Shown here: piece after piece, positions 54,801 to 64,000 of the stretch
How the letters are laid out: the number at the start of each line of letters is the position of its first letter
Numbering within the stretch: position 1 is the first letter of the stretch
Source of the DNA: Anolis sagrei
Taxonomy: Eukaryota > Chordata > Lepidosauria > Squamata > Anolidae
NCBI RefSeq assembly: GCF_037176765.1
Contig: NC_090021.1
Span: 193,969,378 to 194,033,377, forward strand
Length of the DNA: 64,000 nt
Direction of reading: 5' to 3'
Made by a program: the position numbers and the translations under genes
The notes under the pieces: model-generated
Told to the model about the DNA's origin: nothing
The model's database searches: none
The model's input: only the letters and a program-made list of their open reading frames with translations

Positions 54801-55115
54801 GGATGGAAGAGCAGAATGGCAGGCGTTCCAGAGTGCATCAAGGCCTCTTTTGAAAACCAAGGCAGAAAATGGAATCTAGACTTGATACAATGCCGCTGAT
54901 TACATGTGGTGTACTTAAGGGAGGGGGGAAGAATAGAAAAGCCTGTGGAAGCTTTTAGAAATATAAAAGCATATTTCTCCTCCTGCAAATTGTTTTTTCT
55001 TCCTTCTTTTTCTTTCTTTCAAGGGACCACATGCAGTGGTCACAGGAAGAAAAAGAAAGAGCCAAGGAAAAGGCCACGGAGAATTCGCTCGTAAGAATCC
55101 AGGCAGAGCTGCAAG
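49920..55115 (+). CDS. METTL8: METTL8, 5' part of the gene (two exons visible)
   Basis: METTL8 is a mitochondrial SAM-dependent methyltransferase that makes 3-methylcytidine at position 32 of mt-tRNA-Thr and mt-tRNA-Ser(UCN) (family knowledge). Two exons with matching phase encode about 78 residues. The first has a basic, hydroxylated N-terminus fitting a mitochondrial presequence, then APLGSRILLDPEKVFDHNMW. The second continues DHMQWSQEEKERAKEKATEN. Human METTL8 has APLGSRILTDPAKVFEHNMW and DHMQWSKEEEAAARKKVKEN; the METTL2 paralogues differ more (FGSRFLRDPARVFHHNAW). The large exon with the methyltransferase motifs was not found by 64000, so the gene continues past the window. Confidence 0.92.
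50703..51048 (+). repeat. Sauria-type SINE
   Basis: Head ATGGCACAGCAGATTAAACC with GGTCAGTAGTTGGAATCTGG, middle GCATGCAAATGTGAGTAGAT, then CATGCAGTCATGCCGGACAC. A C run lies at about 50976-50988; the end is ACCTTTACCTTTA. Confidence 0.85.
51181..51870 (-). repeat. LINE tail and triplet-rich microsatellites
   Basis: 51181-51620 is a reverse-oriented LINE 3' end (AATAATAAACTTTATTTATA, CCCAACGGGGACTCAGAGTG). 51660-51870 is made of AATAAATGTAATAATAATAA-type repeats, with a pure AAT run near 51807-51839. Confidence 0.65.
52601..52756 (+). repeat. 156-bp duplicated segment, copy A
   Basis: It holds 66 bases of otherwise unique sequence (TTAGTACCAGAAAGTCATGT...) joined to the left two-thirds of a hAT MITE (52667-52801). 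Copy B is at 53396-53551 with only a few differences. Confidence 0.85.
52667..52801. mobile_element. hAT MITE
   Basis: Ends CAGTGGTTCCCAACC and GGTTGAGAACTACTG; interior AGCTCCCAGAAATCCTAACA and its inverse. Confidence 0.82.
53396..53551 (+). repeat. 156-bp duplicated segment, copy B
   Basis: Same length and order as copy A, beginning inside another hAT MITE start (53380, CAGTGGTTCCCGACCTTTAG) at a shared TTTAG. Confidence 0.85.
53560..53870 (+). repeat. Retroelement 3' tail (same family as 48.6-49.1 kb)
   Basis: TGCTAATCAAGGTGGTCAGT, then CACAGATATATAAACCCTTT and GGATGCTTGACATAGATGCA. Ends in CAACAACCCAG. Confidence 0.7.
55024..55115 (+). CDS. METTL8: METTL8 second coding exon
   Basis: The exon is 92 bases, acceptor CTTTCAAG after a long pyrimidine tract, donor GTAAAG. 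It reads DHMQWSQEEKERAKEKATEN then SLVRIQAELQ. It ends with one base of a Val codon, in phase with the human exon that starts VKYEREASKYW. Confidence 0.92.
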
Positions 55116-55348
55116 GTAAAGCTTGCTCTGAAAAGTTCCTATGACAATATAGGCGATTTATCAATTGCCTATTAATTTTTAATGCCAGTCTCCTTGTTTT
55201 TACTGCACTTTGCATTAACGGTGACAAACAGTACGTTTGTTTACTCTTGACTTGCAATTTTAATATCTCACTGAGCTCTGTCCTCATGAGTTTTCATGAT
55301 CTCTTTGTGATCACTGGGATAATTGGAGACTCCACATTGTTCCCATAA

Positions 55349-56429
55349 TCTATATAAATAAAAATGTAATGCTCATTTGTGGGATTAACATAACTCAAAA
55401 ACCACTGGGAAAATTGACAACAAATTTGGCCACAAGACACCTATCAGACCTATAAGTGTCCATCACCCCTACAAACACACAAAAAACCCAGCAGAACGGA
55501 CTTTAACCCCCCCCAAAATAAACCATATATATATACACATATGTTCATACACATATACACAAGCACACATACATACAGACACACACATATAAATAGATAT
55601 ATGCAGACACACACAAATATACACATATACACACCTACATATATACCTACACACATATACATATACACATATATATATAAACACACGTATATGCATATAC
55701 ACAAGCACACACATATGCAAAATATACATATACACATATAAACACAGAAATATACATATACACATGCACACATACATACATACATACATACAGACACACA
55801 CATATATATGCAAGCACACACAAATATACACATATACACACACATACATATACACCTACACACATATATATACACACATATATGCATATATACCTACCCA
55901 CATATACACATCTACATACATATACACACACACATATATGCATATACCCAAGCACACACGTATACACAATATACATATACACATATAAACACAAATACAC
56001 AAATATATACACAGACATAAACACATATACACACACACACAACACATATACACAGACTGGACCATAGCAACACATGTATAAATATGTGAGAGGAAGCCAC
56101 AGGGAGGAGGGAGCAAGCTTGTTTTCTGCTTCCTTGGAGACTAGGACGCGGAACAATGGCTTCAAACTACAAGAGAGGAGATTCCATCTGAACATTAGGA
56201 ATAACTTCCTGACTGTGAGAGCCGTTCAGCAGTGGAACTCTCTGCCCCGGAGTGTGGTGGAGGCTCCTTCTTTGGAAACTTTTAAGCAGAGGCTGGATGG
56301 CCATTTGTCAGGGATGATTTAAATGCAGTATTCCTGCTTCTTGGCAGGGGGTTGGACTGGATGGCCCATGAGGTCTCTTCCAACTCTTTGATTCTATGAT
56401 TCTATGATTCTATGGCAGGGGATGGCTAG
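55349..56429 (+). mobile_element. Helitron with CA/TA-rich core and a nested CR1
   Basis: It starts TCTATATAAATAAAAATGTA after A and ends GGCTAG before T. The 5' region (GTGGGATTAACATAACTCAA) matches the copy at 43.1 kb. The core (about 55525-56050) is CACATATATACACA-type sequence. The usual terminal ACTGGACCATAGCAAC is separated from GGCAGGGGATGGCTAG by a CR1 insert. Confidence 0.82.
56070..56413 (+). mobile_element. CR1 LINE 3' end inside the Helitron
   Basis: The plus strand encodes RRFHLNIRNNFLTVRAVQQW then NSLPRSVVEAPSLETFKQRL, the end of CR1 ORF2. The 3' UTR (GGACTGGATGGCCCATGAGG) and (ATTCTATG)n octamer tail follow. The frame is open to the usual stop. Confidence 0.9.
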
Positions 56430-56430
56430 T

Positions 56431-56640
56431 ATAATAATATAATAATAAAACTTTATTTCTATTCCACTCTATCTCCCCAAAGGGACTCAAGGCAGATTCT
56501 AAGCATAAAAGGCAAACATTTAGTGCCCAAATACAACAACAATACATCCATACTAACAAATGTATACAACCCAACATATAAATACAAAGTATAACTTAAC
56601 AAACTAAAATTAAATAAAAAGAACATCCTGTTATAACAGA
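56431..56640 (-). repeat. LINE tail
   Basis: ATAATAAAACTTTATTTCTA then CTCTATCTCCCCAAAGGGAC; reverse-oriented L2-type 3' end. A further one lies at about 58213-58305. Confidence 0.6.
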
Positions 56641-57412
56641 CATAAAACAAAATATCAAACATCAAATGGAAACAATAATTTCCCATTTCTTTGGGAAAAT
56701 ATTAATCTAATGTATAGGATGTATTTGTAGTTGATCTTGTTGCTGACATATCTTTCTTTAGAATTAATAAATATTCGTTGATATAAAAATCTGTAAATTG
56801 CAATGACTCATTAAAAAAACTTGATCCATACCTCCAGGCAGTTTCAAACTGATATGCAAATGATTATTGTTATTATTGGGAGTCAGTTGGAGCAGGAAAA
56901 CAGTTATAACCTTAGGTAACTGAGAACATGCAAGGGCAAGAGGCCCTTAAACAGATTACACTTTAACTGCCATGGCAGCATCCTGTGAAATCCTTGGATT
57001 TACCTTTGAGGGAGGGGCGTGTAAGGTTCTCCACCAGAGAACTCTGTTGCCAAACTACAGGGTGAGACATAAAAATATCTCACATTTTGAAGGGGTATAG
57101 GAAAAATCTATACATTTCTGAAAAATACATAAAACAGTGTTATTTTAGTGGGTTTTAAGAATCATATCAGATAACTCATTTTGTTAGGATGCAGTTTTAA
57201 ATTGGCCTGCAGAATCCTCCTCTAATTCAAACTTGATATTCCCAGTACCGTGGCAGGTTTATGCATGGAACACCTTGGCAATTGCTGAGTGGATGCTTCC
57301 AAATTTTCTATTGTCCTAACAGTCCAAGATCTGCCAGGTGATTTTCTTTTCAATGTGGATCCAGTTGCCCAAAAGTTAGAAATCCATATCAAAATCATTT
57401 TCCAGTCTGGTA

Positions 57413-57757
57413 CAGAGCCCCTGGTGACACAGCAGGTTAAACCACTGACCTGCTGAACTTGCTGACCAAAAGATTGGTGGTTCGAAGTGGTTTGAGTCTG
57501 GGGAACGGGGTGAGCTCCCGCTGTTAGTCCTAGCTCCTGCCAACCTAGCAGTTTGAAAACATGCAAATGTGAGTAGATCAATAGGTACCACTTCTGCGGG
57601 AAGGTAACGGTGCTCGATGCAGTCATGCCGGCCATGTGACTTTGGAGGTGTCTACGGACAACTCCGGCTCTTCGGCGTAGAAATGGAGATGAGCACCATT
57701 CCCCAGAGTCGGTCACAACTAGACTCCATGTCAAGGGAAAACCTTTATCTTTTTACA
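57413..57757 (+). repeat. Sauria-type SINE
   Basis: Complete from GAGCCCCTGGTGACACAGCA to AACCTTTATCTTTT, with GCTCTTCGGCGTAGAAATGG in the 3' half. TACAG borders both ends. Confidence 0.87.
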
Positions 57758-58307
57758 GATGCATTTTGACCGAGCACAACGCATTTACAGAATTCTCTCT
57801 GTGTTGTTCTCAAATAACAGTTCTCTGCAGTCCTAATTTTTGTTTCTTAGATGTGCCCCTGGAATTTTATTTGAAACTTCTCACTGCAACTTGGATGACA
57901 ATAGAAAGACTCTGCCACATTTTGAGATGTCTTCTGTGTTCTTCTGGCAGCATATGACTCTGCCACCTTGTCAATAATAAACTCTCTCTCACCTTGAAAC
58001 TGGATACTGTAACTTGGATGAAGTTGCAAAACTATTCTAATTTAAAAGTATCTGGAATAATGTCCTGGTCATTTTTGGCTGCCACCAACAAACATTATTT
58101 TATTGTTAGAGATTTTCATTAGAATCATTTTAATTGAAATGTAAAAAAAAAAAAAAAGCAATGCTCTCCTTTTCCTAATAACAATAGGTACAAAAGCTTA
58201 GAAATGTAAGTGAATAATAATAATACTTGATAGTATTTATATTCCGTTCTATCTTCCTGAGGGAATTCAGAGCGGATTACAACATACACAGATAGGCAAA
58301 CATTCAA

Positions 58308-58520
58308 TGCCAGGCGCTTTCAGGCCATTGAATGCAAATCAAGGTGATCAGCTGAAACATTACCCTGGTCATTCCACAGATATATAAACCCATTTTCCTA
58401 CTTCCAACAGACCTCACTACCTCTGAGGATGCTTGCCATAGATGCAGGTGAAACGTCAGGAGAAAAATTGCCTCCAGAACATGGCCATATAACCCGGAAA
58501 AACCTACAACAACCCATTAA
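58308..58520 (+). repeat. Retroelement 3' tail
   Basis: Same family as 53.56-53.87 kb (CACAGATATATAAACCCATT, GGATGCTTGCCATAGATGCA). Confidence 0.7.
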
Positions 58521-58579
58521 ATGCCTTTGATACAGTGGAATAGCAATGACATACAAATACACAGAATGAAGGTAAAGGC

Positions 58580-58902
58580 TTCTGCTTTCATGTCCGGCTT
58601 TCTGGAGGTGGTGCTCAACTCTGGACATGAGGAGATGCTTTTGTTCCATTTCCAAGCTGAGGAGCCTGTTGTCCATAGACTCCTCCTGGTCGTATTTTGC
58701 CAGCATGGATGCATGGGTGCCTCTATTAGCTCCCCACCAAAGCGATATGTACTCACATTTGCATGTTTTCGAACTGCTAGGTTGGCAGAAGCTGGGGCTA
58801 ACAGCAGGAGCTCACCCCAACCTGTGGCTTCGAACTACCAACCTTTAGGTCAGCAGATTCAACAGTTCAATGGTTTAACCCATCAAGCCACTGGGGCCCC
58901 TT
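58580..58902 (-). repeat. Sauria-type SINE, diverged
   Basis: Reverse orientation: the tRNA head is at the right (GGTTTAACCCATCAAGCCAC on plus), the 3' half at the left (GGAGGTGGTGCTCAACTCTG). Confidence 0.8.
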
Positions 58903-59508
58903 GAATACTCCAGGCTGACCAATCACAATTGACAAAGCTGGAGTGGAAAATGCATAAACCTTGATTGAACAGGATTTCATATACCGTACTGCATATCAGC
59001 GTGCTTCATTAGCAAATAGCATGGAGAGCAGAAGGTTTAAAATCAATTGGATTATTAAGTTCCGTGTGATCAGCTCTTTATCTTTGTAATCTTTATAGAT
59101 ACATTGCTGTGTGTTTAATGTTTGAGTAGTAATTACTGGTAAGATAAAATGGGTGGAATTGGATTTTATTTTAAATTATATTGCTACTGCCAAGAGAGGC
59201 AGTAGCAATGTATATTGAATCCAGCTCACTGTCCAAGGTTGGAAGTAATGGGTTATAAGTATCACAGTTCTTTTTATTTTTTGTGTGGTTAGAGCAGTGG
59301 TTCTCAACCTTCCTAATGCTGCAACCCCTTAATACAGTTCATGTTGTGCTGACCCCCAAACATAAAATTATTTGCATTCCTAATTCATAACTGTAGTTTA
59401 CTGCTATGAATTGTCATGTAAATATCTGATATGCAGGACATATTTTCATTCACTGGACCAAACTGGGCACAAATACCTGATATGGCCACATTTGAATACT
59501 GGTGGTGT

Positions 59509-60671
59509 TGGAACCCAGACGCCTTAAAGAGCCAGACTCAAGAGAATGTCCAAAAGTAGAGTTTATTAATACAAAGCAAAAGGGACTTACTTCAGTGTCC
59601 CTGGTCAAAACTCAAAAGTAGCAGCAAGTTCCAGTTCAAAAATCAAACTAAAGCAATAATCCGGATTATCTGGAGAAAGGATCCAGATTAAACTGAAGTA
59701 CTTCAAAAGTCACGCAAAATAACACAGCAAGTTAAGGACGAACAAACAAAGAGCCTCAAGGAAGAAGACGTAGTCAAACGAAGACTGAGATCGAAGAAAG
59801 CCAAGTCCGAAGTTGCGAGGTTCCAAAGTCCACGTAGGCAGCGTCGTAGTCAAAAGCAGTCTGAAGTCAAGGAAGGGGAAATCTGCACTCACAAGAATCC
59901 AAGCCGAGTTGTAACACGAACGAAAGCAGCAACCTGCAGATCCAGGACCCAAACCCAACACGAAAGCGGCAGCGACCAAACCCAAGGCACGAAACTAACA
60001 CTTTGCCTTCTGCAAAGATTCTCCACTTCAGTGCTTACTTTTATCTTACACTTCATCATCCGATGATGAGCTGACCTCTGCCCTGCCATCATCTCTTATA
60101 GCTGTTCTTGCCACCACACCTGAACTCCGACTCCCATCCCTCCGACTCTTCCACCTCTTGTCAAGACTTAGATCTCCCCAAGACTCAGCAGTATCTCCCG
60201 ATTGCCAATTCCCACCACCAGAAAACCCCACAAACGTGTCACTAGACATTGGCTGAGTACATACGTCTCGCACCTCTTGAACCTTAGTCCAATCCAGTGT
60301 GTCATCCCCGTCCCCATCACTCCCAGACCCATCACTCCCAGAGAAACCCATGAAAGACTCTTCATTTGTGGGAGCAGTAAGTATATCCCGGATCTTCTTC
60401 CTTTGTCGCTCCTCATCCGATTCCTGCTCCCGAGTAACCCTCTTAGTTCCCCTATTCACATCCACTGTATCTTCTTCCTCTCCCACACTCATTGACCCTT
60501 CACTCTCAGAAAACCCTTCGAAGGAGTCTTCGTTGGTAGGTGACATAAGTATATCCCGGACCCTTTTCTTTTGTTGTTCTTCATCTAGCTCTTGCTCGCG
60601 AGCACTCCTTTTCCCCCTTCTGACACCCATACCACCACTTGCAGTGTTACTAACAGGCTCTACTACAACAG
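59509..60671 (-). mobile_element. Solo LTR (fossil LTR retroelement) with an open frame in U3
   Basis: On the minus strand it begins TGTTGTAGTAGAG and ends GGGTTCCAACA, with AATAAA near 59566 shortly before the end, as expected for R/U5. GGTGG flanks both sides, a 5-bp target duplication. It is about 1.16 kb. No internal genes are present. The U3 part carries a long open frame that looks whole (next entry). It is nested in a hAT, so it is younger than that element. The retroelement family is not determined. Confidence 0.8.
60046..60630 (-). CDS. Acidic repeat-protein open frame in the LTR U3 (uncharacterised)
   Basis: An open frame of roughly 190 codons starts near a Met followed by GVRRGKRSAREQELDEEQQK and ends in EVSSSSDDEV before the stop at about 60046. 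It is hydrophilic and acidic, with three spaced copies of a motif: SPTNEDSFEGFSESEG, APTNEESFMGFSGSDG and QPMSSDTFVGFSGGG. Copies one and two are each preceded by a basic K-rich run and RDIL, copy three by RDV. It lies entirely inside the LTR upstream of the presumed start of transcription, so it could only be expressed from a 3' LTR, as for LTR-encoded accessory proteins. No catalytic motif. Function unknown; its protein status is inference. Confidence 0.45.
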   Translation of the reverse strand: MGVRRGKRSAREQELDEEQQKKRVRDILMSPTNEDSFEGFSESEGSMSVGEEEDTVDVNRGTKRVTREQESDEERQRKKIRDILTAPTNEESFMGFSGSDGSGSDGDGDDTLDWTKVQEVRDVCTQPMSSDTFVGFSGGGNWQSGDTAESWGDLSLDKRWKSRRDGSRSSGVVARTAIRDDGRAEVSSSSDDEV

Positions 60672-61190
60672 GTGGAGTTGGATTGATTTTGTCATTTGGG
60701 AATTGTAAATGTTTGGATTTATAGTTCACCTACAATCAAAGAGCATCTTGAACTCCACCAGCAATGGAATTGAACCAAACTTGGCACACAGAACTCCTAT
60801 GACCAACAGAAAATACTGAAAGGGTTTGGTGGGCATTGACCTTGAGTTTTGGAGTTGTGGTTCACCTACATCCAGAGAGCACTGTGGACTCAAACAATGA
60901 TGGATCTGGACCAAACTTGGCACGAATACTCAATGTGCTCAAATGTGAACACTGGTGGAGTTGGGGAAAATAGACCTTGACATTTGGGAGTTGCTGGGAT
61001 TTATAGTTCACCTACAATTAGAGAGCATTCTGAACCCCACCAAGGAGAGAATTGGGCCAAACATCCCACACAGAACCCCCATGACGAACAGAGAATACTG
61101 TATTTTCTAGAGGTCTTTGGTGACCCCTCTGACACTCCCTTGCGACACCCCCTCCCCCCGGGATCCCAACCCCCAGGTTGAGAAACACTG

Positions 61191-62462
61191 TGTTAAATAG
61201 TAAATTGAATTTATTGGTTTTATTTGCCTGTGGTGCAATGTCCATTGTAAATTACTGTTTTTAATACTTATTCCTATAAATTATTATTGAGTATTAACAT
61301 TTATTTGGATGGAACATAGAATTCACAAAAACTGTAAATAATAAATAAATAAATAAAATATTACATCACAACAAATCAGCATTGATAGTGACAAAGAAGA
61401 CAGACGCTGGTCTTGCTGTGGCCCTTAATTCGCTGGAGAAGCTACATTTTGTGTGTCTATGTGCACATTCTTTTCTTCCAGATCTTACCTCCCCAATTAA
61501 GTTAACACATTCATCCAGAATTTATTTTCCTTCTAACCGCATTGCTTAAAATCTAAGGTAGAAATAAGTGAGAACTTGCAAATGATATTCTTCTTAGTAT
61601 TTCAAAAGAATAATTTCAACATGGAGAGCATTCGCCATGAATTAAATGAGCTAGGCAGGCAGGCAGGCAGATGCTTATTGCTGAGATATATTGAACTTGG
61701 AGAGCCATTCTTTTCCCCACGAATGCCTACATGTTTAAAATGGGAATAGGTGAGCATTGCCAATAATGTTTCCTCCAAAAGCTTCATCTTCTTTCTGCAT
61801 GTGGCAGCACATTTTGACCTATTTATTGTTAACAATGAGCCAGGCTGAAACTAATGAGCAGGTTATTTTGGGTCCTCAGAAATGACTGTAAAAAAGCAAT
61901 AAATAAAAGACAGCGTTTCCCTGACATGTTGCAATATTGCCAAAAAAGCAGTATTGTGGAGGTCCCTGCTATAAAAAAAGGAAGGATGAGAATGAATACA
62001 CTGATAGGCATTCAAGCACTTTATTAACATGGTAAGCTGCTTCTGAAGCAATGCTTATTAACTAGGAGGAGCCATTGCCTTTCATTTTACAGGGAAGTTG
62101 CCATTCTACATGCTGCTCGGTTTTGATTTCTCTTCTTTCAGAGGACATTGAAATTGGCAAAGCCCTAACCAAAATGAAACACAGCCATCAATGACAACAA
62201 AAAGCCAACAGCTATGCCTGATGATTTACATGGAGAAGGGGTTCACACGAGGACTTGGAAATAGGGGGATTGGGATTAGCTCAGAGATAGAAGGCAAGGT
62301 TTTCACACTGAAGGCCCCATGGTCAGTCCAAAGCATCTCTAGAACCATAATACCGCAGTGCATTTGAACAAATCACATGACACTGCAATGTCTTGCAAAT
62401 GAAAGGAGTTCTAGAGTAGAATCTATGACCGTATATAAAGCAACAGCCTATCTTCTTTATAG
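61191..62462. other. METTL8 intron, little recognised
   Basis: A LINE-like TAAATAAATAAATAAA tail lies near 61340 and an AGGC microsatellite at about 61654-61671. No exon of METTL8 is found. Confidence 0.45.
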
Positions 62463-62821
62463 CAGTGCTTCCCAACCTGTGGTCCGTGGACCACCAGTGG
62501 TCCACAAGAACTAAAATATGGTCCGCAGCCTCACCGTTGCAACAAGAGTGACTGGTCTCAAGAAACCCTTTTATAGTGCTGAGGCTTATTAAATATGGTT
62601 TTCTGTGGCCGAGCAGATGCTGACTACTGGAAGACATATGTTCTGTATCAGAAACTAGAGCTGATGTGGTCTGTCCAATGCAGTTTTCTGAATCAGCACC
62701 CCAAATAACCAAACCAAATCTAAAGTTGACCAAAAACCGATTTGTAACCCTTTTGGTATTAATGTTGGAGAGTGGTCCCTGGTCAAGTGGTCCCTGGTCA
62801 AAAAAAGGTTGGGAACCACTG
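62463..62821. mobile_element. hAT nonautonomous transposon with 8-bp target duplication
   Basis: Ends CAGTGCTTCCCAACC and GGTTGGGAACCACTG. CTTTATAG flanks both sides (62455-62462 and 62822-62829). Same family as 33434-33772. Confidence 0.9.
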
Positions 62822-62907
62822 CTTTATAGGTAACTACAAAACAATAGTTCATGCTTTCCTCTCTTTGCGGAATGACCTCCAGATCACAATCAACTTGTAA
62901 GTATATA

Positions 62908-63348
62908 CAGGCAGTCCACTAGTTACACACATTTGATTTACAAATGACTTATAGTTACAAACAGGAGTGAAGCAACAGGAAGTGAGTGAAATCTACCCCT
63001 AGGAAGGGAAACTCACCCGTGAAAGAGTTATTATCATGGGGAAAAGGTGTCTCCATTGAAGCTTTATCACCAGTCCTTGTTTCCACAACAAGACAAATTT
63101 TTCAAAATCCAGTTATCACAGGGACAGAAAGTGAGGTGAAATCTTCTGAACAGGGGCACAGATAAGAAAACAAACAACATGGGGGTATTAACCCTTCCCT
63201 ATAAGATCCAAAGGTTGTATATATGGCTTTGCATTGTGTGTGTGTGTATGTGTCTGCAATTACACTTAAAAAATTAACCTGTTCCGACTTACATACAAAT
63301 TCAGTTTAAGAACAAACCTACAGAACCTATCTTCTTTGGGACTGCTTG
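62908..63348 (-). mobile_element. Mariner/Tigger-like nonautonomous element
   Basis: Ends CAGGCAGTCC and GGACTGCTTG with TA on both sides. The interior matches the inverted copy at 45.39 kb (CTTCCTGTT..., CCCTTCC, TTGTTGTGGAAA). Confidence 0.7.
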
Positions 63349-64000
63349 TACATAACTTTATACATATGAGTACATACAATATATTCAAGAAATTGTGCAT
63401 TGAATAATATATCAAAAACAACAGTGAGTATTCCAGTGAACACTGGAAAATACACATATAGAATAATTACTTATCAATGGTTGCATGACTGCAGTGGAAC
63501 ATTAAAAAACAAAACCTGAGAGTCCATCTGCTGCAATGTCTTGCATCAATTCCATAAGCAATTCTGATTCACCATTAGTTCAAGAGTGGCCTTCCAAATT
63601 TTGTTGAACGGCAACTCCCATCAGTTATTGTCTGTGTTAGCTAGACTGGTGGGAAGTGGAGTCCGAAAACATCTGCCACATTTTTTCCATCCCGATATAG
63701 ACCCAGGTTTGGTGACATTAGGCCATACATTCAGAAACAAAATTGAGGATCATAAACACTTTTTTTTAAATGTAGGAATTTGGTATTCTAACTCTAAAAA
63801 TAACCTCACATTTGCTCCATCGCATACACAGTTTACTTTGACATTTGTATTTTGAAATATGTGACTGAATAAGATTTCTTTGGGAGATAAAGTATAAACA
63901 AATAAGGGGTTTGAAGTCGAATAGACTTTCAAAACACTTTTGCTTGTTCATATGAAACACAAAAAATCAGTTCAAAAGACTAAAAGAAATCACACTGGAA

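Larger units (their letters stand above)
59295..61190. mobile_element. SPIN-like hAT transposon split by a solo LTR
   Basis: The terminal repeats CAGTGGTTCTCAACCT and AGGTTGAGAAACACTG differ by one base. The left 165 bases (TTCCTAATGCTGCAACCCCT, GTAAATATCTGATATGCAGG) closely match the horizontally transferred SPIN family as I remember it. The right part has three degenerate units around AGTTCACCTACAATCAAAGA and ACCAAACTTGGCACACAGAA. No transposase frame is present. The LTR at 59509-60671 interrupts it. Confidence 0.8.

Noticed and set aside
55450-56195. Overlapping open frames rich in Cys/Tyr/Val or His/Thr on both strands
   Set aside because: They are translations of the CACATATA-type core of a Helitron, with no codon bias or motif.
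55116-64000. Catalytic exons of METTL8
   Set aside because: No sequence resembling KYWDTFYKIH or the SAM-binding LEVGCGAGNS motif was found; they probably lie past 64000.

Overview
The window looks like ordinary nuclear DNA of a squamate reptile, most likely an iguanian lizard close to Anolis. This rests on two host genes with vertebrate exon structure, and on the repeats: Sauria-type tRNA SINEs with a BovB-like tail, L2, CR1, L1 and BovB LINEs, Helitrons starting TC and ending CTAG, a SPIN-like hAT, Tigger/MER2-like elements and many hAT MITEs. Species assignment is inference.

Host genes. (1) DCAF17 lies on the minus strand from about 39.5 kb to 12.1 kb. All 14 coding exons can be read with correct splice sites and phases. 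They sum to 1572 bases (523 codons plus stop), against 520 residues in human. (2) METTL8 lies on the plus strand. Two exons are visible (49.92-50.08 kb and 55.02-55.12 kb), giving the N-terminus of this mitochondrial tRNA m3C methyltransferase. Its catalytic exons are not seen before 64 kb. The genes are head to head, as in mammals. A CpG-bearing segment at about 42.24-42.48 kb with two ZNF143/SBS-type motifs is the likely shared promoter.

Layout. 1-12 kb: intergenic DNA downstream of DCAF17, with SINEs, a 5S rRNA-derived fragment, a young 5'-truncated L1 with an open ORF2 and 10-bp target duplications, and a probable solo LTR with internal repeats. 12-39.5 kb: DCAF17 exons with introns full of L2, L1, CR1, SINE and MITE copies. 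Intron 3 holds a MER2/Tigger-like element carrying a hAT and a Helitron; the Helitron contains an alternating forward/reverse G-rich array. 39.5-49.9 kb: the divergent promoter, a CR1-BovB-CR1 mosaic inside a MITE, a LINE inside a Helitron, and an almost complete L2. 50-64 kb: METTL8 introns with SINEs, a Helitron carrying a CR1, a duplicated 156-bp segment, and a SPIN-like hAT split by a solo LTR whose U3 contains a long open frame.

No bacterial, viral-defence or toxin system is visible. The most unusual items are the U3-borne repeat-protein frame, the G-rich palindromic array, the snap-back palindromes and the nested mosaics.
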